Below, one piece after another: positions 1 through 6,704 of a stretch of DNA of 9,274 nucleotides (positions are counted from its first letter, which is position 1; each line of letters opens with the position of its first letter). The translations under genes were made by a program, and so were the position numbers. Where the stretch lies: positions 1 to 9,274 of the forward strand of contig DATKMG010000234.1 in NCBI GenBank assembly GCA_035541995.1, read 5' to 3'. Source of the stretch: DATKMG01 sp035541995. Its GTDB lineage: Bacteria; Acidobacteriota; Terriglobia; Versatilivoradales; Versatilivoraceae. A model generated the notes under the pieces. It made no database searches and had not been told where the DNA came from. It saw only the letters and a list, made by a program, of their open reading frames with translations.

Positions 1-1029
1 GCAGATATGGGCCAGACTTATGTGTCAGCCTATATCACGCATTCGCCCTGGAATGACGACACTTACGTTCCCGATGGGACGATGGTGGAGTGGATCCGCG
101 AACCCGACGGATCCTTTTCTTTCGACTACTCCATCTTTGACACTTATGTCGAGTTGGCGATGTCCTGCGGAATCAACGATGCGATCTGCTGCTTTACTCT
201 GGTTCCCTGGAATGGCCGCGTCCGATATCTCGACAAGACATCGGGAGAGTACCGCTGGGCCAACTGGGCCATGGATTCACCTGACTATGCGAGATTCTGG
301 CGCGCTTTCCTGAGCGACTTGCGGCAGCATCTGGTCAAGCGCCAGTGGTTCAGCAAGACGTTCCTGGAAGTGAACGAGAGGTCTCTGGAAGACACACTGC
401 GCTCGGTGCAGATTGCTCGAGCTGATTCTCCCGACTGGAAGTTGACTTACGCCGGCAACTATCATCGTGAGTTGATAGAGGTCATTGACGATCTTTGTAC
501 GGTGATCGGGAGCGAGGTTCCGGATTCGGAAGTCATTGCGCGGCGCGCCCGGCGCCAGACCAGCACTTTCTATGTTGCCTGCATTCCTGCCTTCCCGAAC
601 AATTTCCCCTTTTCGCCGTCTGCAGAAAACGTGTGGATGGGTTGGCACGCCGCCGCAATGGGACTGGATGGTTTCCTGCGGTGGGCATGGGACAATTGGC
701 CGGAGGACCCAACCCGTGATGCGCGACACATCCGTTTCCCGGCGGGCGATACGTTTCTTGTGTATCCAGGTCCTCTCTGTTCGATCCGCATGGAACGGTT
801 GCGGGAGGGCTTTGTTGACTTCGAGAAGCTCCTTATAGTTCGTCGCCAGCTAACCAGCAACGGAAATGACGCCTCACGCAAAGCAGCGGCTGAACTGGAC
901 AAGGCTTTAGTCCCTTTCAATTGGGATCACGTGAAAAGTACGAACGGAAGCACGATCGCGGAGGATGTCCGCTCAGCGCGGGAAGCCCTTACCGAAGCGA
1001 GCCGGGTCGCATTTGGAAAACGTAATTGA
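1..1029 (+). CDS. GH123/DUF4091-type glycoside hydrolase-like protein, 5' partial
   Basis: The frame is open to the left edge (GCA GAT precede the ATG at 7), so the N-terminus is probably missing. Family members are usually 500-600 aa and 340 aa are seen here. Numbering from the ATG at 7, the Trp-rich C-terminal half of the GH123/DUF4091 barrel is recognisable. FLEVNERSLED (119-129) sits where relatives have a strand ending in an Asp-Glu pair, followed by WKLTYAG (144-150). WMGWHAAAMGLDGFLRWAWD (210-229) and the tail with DARHIRFPAGDTFLVYPG (238-255) are typical of the family. GH123 enzymes are beta-N-acetylgalactosaminidases using substrate assistance with an adjacent Asp-Glu pair. Here the pair reads Asn123-Glu124, so activity or specificity may differ. 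Substrate is unknown; a role in cleaving host or environmental glycans is inferred. The gene stops at TGA 1027-1029, 210 bases before the co-directional DUF5107 gene, with which it probably works. Any signal peptide lies outside the window. Confidence 0.8.
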   Translation, partial: ADMGQTYVSAYITHSPWNDDTYVPDGTMVEWIREPDGSFSFDYSIFDTYVELAMSCGINDAICCFTLVPWNGRVRYLDKTSGEYRWANWAMDSPDYARFWRAFLSDLRQHLVKRQWFSKTFLEVNERSLEDTLRSVQIARADSPDWKLTYAGNYHRELIEVIDDLCTVIGSEVPDSEVIARRARRQTSTFYVACIPAFPNNFPFSPSAENVWMGWHAAAMGLDGFLRWAWDNWPEDPTRDARHIRFPAGDTFLVYPGPLCSIRMERLREGFVDFEKLLIVRRQLTSNGNDASRKAAAELDKALVPFNWDHVKSTNGSTIAEDVRSAREALTEASRVAFGKRN

Positions 1030-1239
1030 TAAACCAACACGGGGGAGGGCCCCTTCTGAATGCTCAAATCGATAGGGTCGAGAACCGGGGCGGTAATCTA
1101 TAACCCCGTCTCCAGCTCTTATCAGCTTGCACGGTGCATACGGATTTCTCATCTAGGAACTTCCTCTCATTGGGTCCTAATTCCCAAACAACTCTGATCC
1201 CGTTTTCTCAACGATTGAGTTTTCTGGTGAGCGGCAACA
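1030..1239 (+). other. Intergenic spacer between GH123-like and DUF5107 genes
   Basis: These 210 bases hold no convincing gene. A weak inverted repeat with CGGGG and CCCCG arms around a 13-base loop lies near 1087-1109, with no T-run after it, so it is not a good terminator. No clear promoter is visible. The two flanking genes could be co-transcribed or separately transcribed. Confidence 0.4.
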
Positions 1240-2979
1240 ATGCTGGAATGGTACGAAACAGACATCACCTTGTTGACCCATCCGATTGTTCCTGCAGGGC
1301 CCATTCCCACAGCCCAGGATCCTGAAGGCATCTATCCGTATGAAAGCTTTACCGAGACTAGCCGGCGGCCAGTCCTAAAGAAGTATCGTCTGGTGATGCT
1401 TGAAAATGATCTCCTGCGTGTGGCCATCTCCCCGGACTTGGGGGGGAGGGTTTACTCGATCTATATGAAAAAAGCTGAGGTAGAAACCCTCTTTGTTTCA
1501 CGAGTGATCCGACCAGTGCGCATTTTGCCTCGGCACTTCTTTATCGGGGGAGGTATCGAAGTGAGTTTCCCCATATCTCACACTCCCGTCCAGATGCTTC
1601 CAGTCCTCTATCGGGCTGAACACCTGGCAGGGAGAGCATACGTTTGGTGCGGGGAACGCGAATTGCGTTTTGGGATGCATTGGACAGTAGAGTATTCCCT
1701 GGGGGAAGCGGACCCGTTTTTGACTCAGCGCACCTTATTCTTTAATCCTGACGATGCTGCTCAGCCGTGGATGTCTTGGTCAAATGCTGGAATCCCGGCA
1801 CGCCCCGATACTGAGTTTCATTTCCCGAATGGTCCTGTACTCTTTCATGGGCATGAGATGAAGATCATCGACTGGGCCACCCAGGGGCCACGACGGCAGT
1901 CCGATGTCCACCGCATGGCGGGGTTCTTCTGGAGGAAGCCCCATTGTTGCGCTTTCGGAGCTTTTACTCCCAGTTTAGGTTCAGGCCTTTACCATGTGGC
2001 TGATCCTGCGCTGACCCCTGGAATCAAACTCTGGACGGATGGCGTCGGTCCCCATCAGGAGTGGGTCAGCCAGTATACGCTTAATCGGGATCAATGTCTG
2101 GAGATTCAAGCCGGCCCTCTGATCGACCAGTCCATTAAAGACCACCTGCAACCAGGTCAGCAACGGCATCACATTGAATTCTGGATCCCGTCAAATACGC
2201 CCCTGGATATCGAAACAATTGGTCTTCCTTCTCCCCCACTGCAACCTATAGAAAGAATGCCTCGGTTCGGCTGGGCACGCCAACAGGAGGTTTCACTCTG
2301 GGAGGAGTTATCATTCGCATTCCGAAACGGACAGATTGGGGGGTTGCCGAGTCCTCCGGATCTTGACGACAATCGCTGGGCGGTCAGCGGGATGCCAGAG
2401 CTTGGCCAAGCCTTACGCTGGGCCTGTTCCGTGACGGAGGGAAGTTCCAAGGGCCAATGGGCGTTCCAGCTGGGTGCATGGCTGGCAGGGCGTGACCAAA
2501 TAGATGAAGCTCTTGAAAGCTTGAGACTCTCCGGAGACGATCGGGCCCGAGCTCTGGCTGGATGCCTTTTGCGTCGCGGTCGGCACGATCCCAGGGGCGC
2601 CGTCGAATGCTTTAGAGCGATCGGATCAGAGGCCCTCGCTTTGCATGCTCAAGTGGTATTCGAACGCGATCTCGCCCTTGCCGCCTTGGGAAAAGAGACA
2701 TTGGAGGAGCGAGCGCACTGGCTCGATGCGGTTTCAGCACTTGAAGATGAGTGGTTGATTGAGCGCCGGGTCAGTTTGTTGATTGACCAGGGGAAAAGCG
2801 AGGAGGCTCGTGCTCTTTTGAGCAAGACGAAGTTTCAGCTTGTCCACCAGCGGTATGCACGAACCCGGCTCTGGAGGCAGATCGAGCAGGAGCTGGGACT
2901 GACCTCGGTCGAACCGCCAGCCTGGCTCGGTGAGGATGATCTGGCCGAATTTGGGGCCTATCGGGAGTATCCAGAGTAG
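1240..2979 (+). CDS. DUF5107 domain protein with TPR-like C-terminus
   Basis: This is a 579-aa protein of the DUF5107 family. Residues about 30-320 form the DUF5107 region, expected to adopt a galactose-mutarotase-like beta-sandwich. Visible family motifs are YPYESF (32-37), ENDLLRVAISPDLGGRVYSI (55-74), the FFIGGGIEVSFPISH stretch (100-114), WTDGVG (265-270) and LEIQAGPLIDQ (287-297). From about residue 380 to 555 the sequence is Ala/Leu-rich and helical, in TPR-like style. The family has no firmly established reaction; it is common in polysaccharide-utilisation neighbourhoods, and the GH123-like gene just upstream fits that. ATG 1240 is the first possible start: an in-frame TGA sits at 1228-1230. 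GGTGA at 1226-1230 gives a modest ribosome site 9 bases upstream. No signal peptide is seen, so the protein is probably cytoplasmic. The gene ends 60 bases from a convergent gene, with no obvious terminator between them. Confidence 0.85.
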   Translation: MLEWYETDITLLTHPIVPAGPIPTAQDPEGIYPYESFTETSRRPVLKKYRLVMLENDLLRVAISPDLGGRVYSIYMKKAEVETLFVSRVIRPVRILPRHFFIGGGIEVSFPISHTPVQMLPVLYRAEHLAGRAYVWCGERELRFGMHWTVEYSLGEADPFLTQRTLFFNPDDAAQPWMSWSNAGIPARPDTEFHFPNGPVLFHGHEMKIIDWATQGPRRQSDVHRMAGFFWRKPHCCAFGAFTPSLGSGLYHVADPALTPGIKLWTDGVGPHQEWVSQYTLNRDQCLEIQAGPLIDQSIKDHLQPGQQRHHIEFWIPSNTPLDIETIGLPSPPLQPIERMPRFGWARQQEVSLWEELSFAFRNGQIGGLPSPPDLDDNRWAVSGMPELGQALRWACSVTEGSSKGQWAFQLGAWLAGRDQIDEALESLRLSGDDRARALAGCLLRRGRHDPRGAVECFRAIGSEALALHAQVVFERDLALAALGKETLEERAHWLDAVSALEDEWLIERRVSLLIDQGKSEEARALLSKTKFQLVHQRYARTRLWRQIEQELGLTSVEPPAWLGEDDLAEFGAYREYPE

Positions 2980-3039
2980 TCATGCCGTTTTCATTGCCTT
3001 CTTTTGGTCTCATTCCCGCACGCCATTGCGAAAAATGGG

Positions 3040-4317
3040 CTACCACAACGTCATTGAGTCCAAGAATAGCTGCTTTAGGTCGTCAACATTCGCCGCCCGT
3101 GGCGATAGCTTGGTGACACGATGCTGCGGCAATGTCCCCTCCACCAATTGATTTACATCCTCCGGGCCAAACCCAACAGCTTTCAGACCATTCGGCATGG
3201 CCGTCTTTCTCATCAGCGCGATAATGGCCCCCGCCAATAATTCACCAGCGTCCTCTGCTTTTGCATCTGATACATCCACCCCCATTAAGCTGGCCGCATG
3301 GAGATGACGTTCCGGGTCTGTCGCTGCCGTAAAGCGAACTACGGCCGGCGTATTGAGGATTACGGACATCCCATGTGGAATCATTGGGTGATGTGTGGGA
3401 TAGCCTTCCACCATATAGCTGCGCACCATACCAGAGACCGGATAGGACATACCATGCGGCAAATGGACGCCAGCATTGCCAAAGCCAACTCCGGCAATGG
3501 TCGCAGCCAGCAGCATCGCGCCCCGCGCTTCGTCATCTTCCTGGTCTTCAAGTGCCCGAAGCAGATTCTGCGCAACCATTTCAATTGCCCGAGCCGCCCA
3601 AATATCGCTGATGGGGTTTGACCCTTGATAGGCAGGCCGTAGTCGAGGATGTTCGGGTGCGGGTCTTCGCCCATAGGGAAGCGCCGTGAACGACTCCAGC
3701 GCATGGCTCAACACGTCTAATCCGGCACACGCTACAACCATCCTGGGCAGCGCACGAGTGTTGTCTGGATCGATCACACCCATCACCGGTCGCAAAGCAC
3801 GATGAGCAATGCCTGTCTTGGCGTGCAGCTCGGAGAAGTCGAAAATGGCAACCCCCGTCGTCTCGCTGCCCGTCCCTGCGGTGGTCGGAATCGCAATCAG
3901 GGGCTTCAGTCTGCCAGGTACCGCACGCCCCTCGCCAATGGGTGGATTCACGTAGGCCAGGAAGTTTGCCGGGTAGGTGGCATACAAATTCGCCGCCTTT
4001 GCTGTATCGATACTCGAGCCGCCGCCAACGGCAACGAACCCATCAAACTGGCCTTCCAGTGCAAAGCGGATCGCTTCTTTGAAGGACATATCGGTTGGCT
4101 CGACCCGCACCTGATCGAACAGGACTGCATCGATCCCAATTGACCGTAGCGATGCAAGCGTCACAACGACAGGTTGGCTGCTTGCCAGATTAGGGTCGGT
4201 GACGACCATGACTCGCTTTACACCTAACTGCTGCAGGTCGTGGCCAACCTCACGGGTCGCGCCAGTCCCAAACTTGATGCTGGATGTATCCATAGTAAAA
4301 ACAGTCTCAAGAATCAT
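3040..4317 (-). CDS. Hydroxyacid-oxoacid transhydrogenase (iron-dependent alcohol dehydrogenase family, ADHFE1-like)
   Basis: This is a 425-aa group III iron-containing dehydrogenase closely resembling the transhydrogenase subfamily (EC 1.1.99.24). That enzyme oxidises 4-hydroxybutyrate to succinate semialdehyde while reducing 2-oxoglutarate to D-2-hydroxyglutarate, keeping the nicotinamide cofactor bound. Subfamily signatures shared with human ADHFE1 are SSIKFGTGATREVG, VRVEPTD, RPAYQGSNPISDIWA, GFGNAGVHLPHGMSYP and GTLPQHRVTKLSP. The nucleotide-binding GGGSSIDTAKAANLYA motif is at residues 98-113. Expected metal ligands are all present: Asp201 and His205 (GLDVLSHALE), His288 (LPHGMSYP) and His315 (IPHG). 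The start at 4317 is preferred because GGAGGT (4323-4328) lies 5 bases upstream; a GTG seven codons earlier has no ribosome site. The length matches the family and nothing is broken. Substrate is inferred from the subfamily; another 2-hydroxy or 4-hydroxy acid is possible. The gene is transcribed alone, convergent to the DUF5107 gene. Confidence 0.92.
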   Translation of the reverse strand: MILETVFTMDTSSIKFGTGATREVGHDLQQLGVKRVMVVTDPNLASSQPVVVTLASLRSIGIDAVLFDQVRVEPTDMSFKEAIRFALEGQFDGFVAVGGGSSIDTAKAANLYATYPANFLAYVNPPIGEGRAVPGRLKPLIAIPTTAGTGSETTGVAIFDFSELHAKTGIAHRALRPVMGVIDPDNTRALPRMVVACAGLDVLSHALESFTALPYGRRPAPEHPRLRPAYQGSNPISDIWAARAIEMVAQNLLRALEDQEDDEARGAMLLAATIAGVGFGNAGVHLPHGMSYPVSGMVRSYMVEGYPTHHPMIPHGMSVILNTPAVVRFTAATDPERHLHAASLMGVDVSDAKAEDAGELLAGAIIALMRKTAMPNGLKAVGFGPEDVNQLVEGTLPQHRVTKLSPRAANVDDLKQLFLDSMTLW

Positions 4318-4338
4318 GTTCGACCTCCACGACAACAC

Positions 4339-4365
4339 GTCAACCCAGATCGGCCATTTGTTGAC
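4339..4365. promoter_or_regulatory. Inverted repeat upstream of the transhydrogenase gene (possible operator)
   Basis: GTCAAC (4339-4344) and GTTGAC (4360-4365) are perfect inverted arms separated by 15 bases. The element starts 10 bases beyond the SD of the transhydrogenase gene, where a repressor or 5'-UTR structure could act. No matching regulator is encoded next to it. Function is inferred only from symmetry and position. Confidence 0.3.
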
Positions 4366-4600
4366 CCGTTTTTTTCTTTGAACTATACCATCATCTCACA
4401 ATCAGGGCATATCGCCGCCTGTTCCACTGATAATACATCCTGACGTGTTCCGACTTTCCCTTCAACACTAAGCCACCATACTTTTGCTATTGCTAATTTG
4501 GAGGACTCGACTCGGAAAGTGATCAAGAAAGATTCCATAGCAGCGATCGAAACGGAGGGGTTGCTAGGGGCCGGGCGTCTTTGCGAGTTAAGGAAAAACT

Positions 4601-4657
4601 GAAGAGAGGGCGAGCAAAGGGACTACAAGTGCAGTCCCTTGCTATCGCGCTCTTTTC
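4601..4657. other. Long imperfect hairpin, possible terminator or structured RNA
   Basis: The inner stem pairs 4613-4624 with 4633-4643 with a single bulged A around an 8-base loop (ACAAGTGC). The outer stem pairs 4601-4612 with 4646-4657 with one G-G mismatch and one G-T pair. Together this is roughly 22 base pairs, far more than expected by chance. A TCTTTT run lies at 4651-4656 on the + strand, but it is inside the outer stem. It could terminate a short rightward transcript, stop read-through in either direction, or be a small RNA or the relic of a miniature repeat. Confidence 0.5.
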
Positions 4658-4867
4658 CTCCATTCATATCCATTATCGTATCAGCGACCGTAAGCATCCT
4701 CGTAGCTACGCGAGACCTAGTTTTTGGTGAAGCTGTCTTGAGATGCGGCAAAAGCCTCGGAAAAGCTGCCTAGAGCGCCGAGCAATTTTGAACAGTTTTT
4801 CGAGAGGCAATACCTAAGAATACGAGACCAGGTTCACCACTATCAATGTCCGCAAAGGAGACAAACA

Positions 4868-5017
4868 ATGCTCTGGACCATCTTTGTTGTTCTTTTAGTT
4901 TTGTGGCTACTTGGTGTAGTAAGTTCTTACACCCTTGGAGGATACCTTCATCTCTTATTGGTTCTCGCCATCGCAGTGGTTTTGATTCGGGTCATCCAAG
5001 GGAGAACGCCGGTGTAA
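4868..5017 (+). CDS. Lmo0937-like small membrane protein
   Basis: This 49-aa ORF is too short for most gene finders but very convincing. AAGGAG (4855-4860) lies 7 bases before the ATG. The peptide starts MLWTIFVVLLVLWLLGVVSS, continues SYTLGGYLHLLLVLAIAVVL and ends RVIQGRTPV. It has two hydrophobic helices (about 3-20 and 26-43) joined by a short Gly/Tyr/His turn and a basic tail. That layout, with the W-L-L-G and GGYLHLLLVLA parts, matches the Lmo0937 family of tiny membrane proteins. They have no known biochemical role but often sit among stress-induced envelope genes. The next gene starts 27 bases downstream with its own ribosome site, so the two probably form an operon. Confidence 0.88.
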   Translation: MLWTIFVVLLVLWLLGVVSSYTLGGYLHLLLVLAIAVVLIRVIQGRTPV

Positions 5018-5044
5018 ACCGGCAGAAAGGAGTACACTTTAATA

Positions 5045-5266
5045 ATGAAATCACTAACTCTGATTGGCCTCCTTCTAATAGTGCTGGGGGTAGGTATGCT
5101 CGCTTACCAGGGGTTCTCCTACACGAAGCGGGAAAAAGTGCTGGATATTGGGCCTATACAGGCTACCAAAGAAACACATAAGACCTTTCCCATCCCTCCA
5201 TTCGTGGGTGGCGTCGCCTTAGCGGGAGGAATTATCTTGGTTGTCTCAGGTGCCCGCAAAGGATGA
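5045..5266 (+). CDS. Small two-helix membrane protein, unknown function
   Basis: This 73-aa protein has two predicted membrane helices (about 4-21 and 51-69) separated by a roughly 30-residue loop with YTKREKVLDIGPIQATKE and THKTFPIPPFVGG. It ends in a basic ARKG tail. The pattern of an N-terminal helix, a TKREKVLDIGPI segment and a C-terminal Gly-rich helix is familiar to me from uncharacterised small membrane proteins in environmental bacteria, but I cannot assign a named function. AAAGGAG (5026-5032) precedes the ATG by 12 bases, which is rather long, but no other start fits better. It follows the Lmo0937-like gene by 27 bases and the next small ORF begins 4 bases after its stop. A cell-envelope role is inferred from topology only. 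Confidence 0.85.
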   Translation: MKSLTLIGLLLIVLGVGMLAYQGFSYTKREKVLDIGPIQATKETHKTFPIPPFVGGVALAGGIILVVSGARKG

Positions 5267-5270
5267 TCTT

Positions 5271-5360
5271 ATGGATGGAACGTCAATCAATCCGGCAGGG
5301 GGAAATCAGGTCGCGCTTGAGATTAATCCTAATTGCGAATATTGTACAAGCGGATGCTGA
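5271..5360 (+). CDS. Possible 29-aa Cys-rich small ORF, or the 5' part of the next ORF
   Basis: The ATG at 5271 follows AAAGGA (5258-5263) with ideal 7-base spacing and lies 4 bases after the stop of the 73-aa membrane protein, as in an operon. It encodes 29 residues ending in CEYCTSGC, with Cys at positions 22, 25 and 29, and stops at TGA 5358-5360. After that TGA the same frame stays open to 5771, and the DUF883-like ORF there has no good start of its own. The two segments may therefore be one gene interrupted by a nonsense or recoded TGA. I do not recognise the peptide. An overlapping frame from ATG 5275 to 5415 is a weaker alternative. Confidence 0.35.
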   Translation: MDGTSINPAGGNQVALEINPNCEYCTSGC

Positions 5361-5411
5361 GACCCCATCGGTAGGGAACTCCTGCAAGGTTGCCTTGAAC
5401 CTCTGCCGGGA

Positions 5412-5771
5412 TTGACCCCTTGTTTGAACTCATCCTTGCTCTGGGCATGCACGAGAGTCTCTCAACAATTCCAGGCCCAAACAGAAACTCAATCCCTGCC
5501 ACTGCAGGCAACGCATATAACCATTAAGAATCCCAATAGAGACACGCAATATCTCAAAAAAATCGGTTTCCGGATTGCAGTAGGCGCAGGCAATAATACG
5601 GAGGCTGCGGTCGATTGTGTTGCCAATTTCAAGAAGTCTCTACGTCGGGTTAGTAAAGAAGGATGGACTCAGATTGAGCGCCGGACGAAGAAAGAACCGT
5701 TCGCTGCGCTTCTCATCGCGACAGGCCCAGGGCTCGCGGTGGGATGGCTGATTGGCAGGGAAAGAGGATAG
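5412..5771 (+). CDS. Hypothetical protein with DUF883-like membrane tail; 5' end doubtful
   Basis: The C-terminal part looks real. A charged amphipathic stretch (DCVANFKKSLRRVSKEGW, residues 68-85) is followed by RRTKKEPFAALLIATG and a membrane helix ending GWLIGRERG (about 96-119). The KEPF-AAL-hydrophobic-G-GRR design is that of the C-terminal anchor of ElaB/YqjD/DUF883 proteins, which sit in the inner membrane and in some species bind ribosomes. The N-terminal 45 residues look non-coding. The only possible starts in this frame are TTG codons without a ribosome site. The frame is open back to the TGA at 5358-5360, and an ATG with a good SD lies upstream of that stop in the same frame, at 5271. 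This may be a decaying gene, a frameshifted gene or a recoded one. A hairpin at 5792-5834 follows it. Confidence 0.4.
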   Translation: MTPCLNSSLLWACTRVSQQFQAQTETQSLPLQATHITIKNPNRDTQYLKKIGFRIAVGAGNNTEAAVDCVANFKKSLRRVSKEGWTQIERRTKKEPFAALLIATGPGLAVGWLIGRERG

Positions 5772-5791
5772 AGTATCTGGTGGAAAACGAA

Positions 5792-5834
5792 GCCGGGTGG
5801 CCGCTGCTTTACGGAGCAAACACGTACACCCGGC
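5792..5834 (-). terminator. Hairpin between convergent genes, probable terminator of the Crp/Fnr gene
   Basis: GCCGGGTG (5792-5799) and CACCCGGC (5827-5834) are perfect 8-base arms, and a small TGCT/AGCA stem lies in the loop. Read on the - strand it begins 25 bases after the Crp/Fnr stop and is followed by TTCGTTTTCC, a moderate T-run. On the + strand it follows the stop at 5771 but has no T-run. It probably serves mainly the leftward gene. Confidence 0.5.
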
Positions 5835-5859
5835 GCCTAATAGCCACCGATTGTTCAGG

Positions 5860-6537
5860 TCAGTCTTCTTGAAGAACATGTGACAATCGGGAGGGGTCGA
5901 ACTGAATTCCTTTCCCGTAACCAACAACACCCATTTTCTTAAACTTATTCATGAAATAGGTCACACGGGAGCGGGTAGTCCCGACCATGGTTGCCAAAGT
6001 ATCGTGCGAGATCTTTCGCAGTTGAACGCATTCGTCACAGGGTTGCCCAAACCTGCTTAGCTTCAACAGGACCCGCATGAGTCTCCGCTCACTCGGATCG
6101 AAGATTTGAGTACAAAGATCCTTTTGGAGGCTGAGATTGTGATTCAACAGACGGGACAAGAAGAAATCGAAGAGCTGCGGTTGCTCTCGAAGAGCTTGCA
6201 GCATGACATTTTTCTCTATCCTGATGAGTTCTGAGGGTTCCAATGTGGAGGCCGTACCTAGACGTTGGCATTGACCACTAAGGCATTCCATCCCGACGAA
6301 CTCCTGCGGGCCCATGACCGAGAGAGTTGCCTCTTTTCCTGCAAACGATACCACAGTCACCCTCACTTGGCCTTGCAGGATGTAATAAACGGCAGCCGCC
6401 TCGTCTCCCTGAGTGAAGACAGTTTGATTTCTGGAGTAATGGAGTATGCGCTTTCCAACGCTTATTCCACCAAAAAGGGTTTCAAATTGCGGCCTTTTTT
6501 CTTCCTTATATACATCCAAAAATCCGCCACTTCTCAT
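5860..6537 (-). CDS. Crp/Fnr family transcriptional regulator
   Basis: This is a 225-aa DNA-binding regulator. An N-terminal cyclic-nucleotide-binding-like beta-roll (about 27-125, with GDEAAAVYYILQGQVRV and FVGMECLSGQ) leads into a dimerisation helix. A winged helix-turn-helix follows at 176-205, with ISHDTLATMVGTTRSRV and FMNKFKKMGVV. The GTTRSRV recognition helix marks a subgroup frequent in Acidobacteriota and Proteobacteria whose ligand is generally unknown. The four N-terminal Cys of true FNR are absent, and the usual cAMP phosphate-binding residues are not conserved, so cAMP is unlikely. A CDEC motif (167-170) sits in the hinge before the DNA-binding domain. The start at 6537 is set by AAGGAGG (6544-6550) 6 bases upstream; the frame is open further to 6639, but that stretch has no ribosome site. 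It is convergent to the small membrane-protein cluster, which it might regulate (inference). Confidence 0.92.
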   Translation of the reverse strand: MRSGGFLDVYKEEKRPQFETLFGGISVGKRILHYSRNQTVFTQGDEAAAVYYILQGQVRVTVVSFAGKEATLSVMGPQEFVGMECLSGQCQRLGTASTLEPSELIRIEKNVMLQALREQPQLFDFFLSRLLNHNLSLQKDLCTQIFDPSERRLMRVLLKLSRFGQPCDECVQLRKISHDTLATMVGTTRSRVTYFMNKFKKMGVVGYGKGIQFDPSRLSHVLQED

Positions 6538-6704
6538 TGTGATCCTCCTTAAGTTGCCAGATGTCTGAGGTGGAATAGGACACAGCAACAGAAGGACCAA
6601 ACTCTCAAAACCCCTCCAATAACGTAAAGACATAGCCACACAAATACCCGTCGAACATTAGGTGGGATAAGCTTTTCCAGCAGGAGGTGTCACAAATCTG
6701 CTAC

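Larger units (their letters stand above)
4339..4867. other. 529-base gene-poor region with divergent promoters
   Basis: This gap separates the leftward transhydrogenase gene from the rightward small membrane-protein genes, so it must hold the promoters of both. No protein-coding gene is convincing. A 27-codon ORF from GTG 4519 to TGA 4602 follows GGAGG (4500-4504), but the 14-base spacing is too long and I do not recognise the peptide. A long hairpin follows it. A CGTAGCTACG palindrome lies near 4701. A TTGAAC box at 4788-4793 could be part of a -35 element for the gene at 4868, but no matching -10 is clear. Confidence 0.45.

Noticed and set aside
277..920. - strand ORFs opposite the GH123-like gene
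   Set aside because: No domain resemblance, and they overlap a conserved coding frame.
2980..3039. Possible bidirectional terminator between the convergent DUF5107 and transhydrogenase genes
   Set aside because: No stable hairpin is visible in these 60 bases.
4318..4338. Longer transhydrogenase start (GTG at 4338)
   Set aside because: No ribosome site, whereas the ATG at 4317 has GGAGGT 5 bases upstream.
5275..5415. 46-codon ORF overlapping the Cys-rich small ORF
   Set aside because: The start is 11 bases from the SD, further than the ATG at 5271, and the translation resembles no family and has no clear structure.
6538..6639. N-terminal extension of the Crp/Fnr protein with a hydrophobic stretch
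   Set aside because: AAGGAGG lies inside this stretch and positions the ATG at 6537; family members start at about that point.
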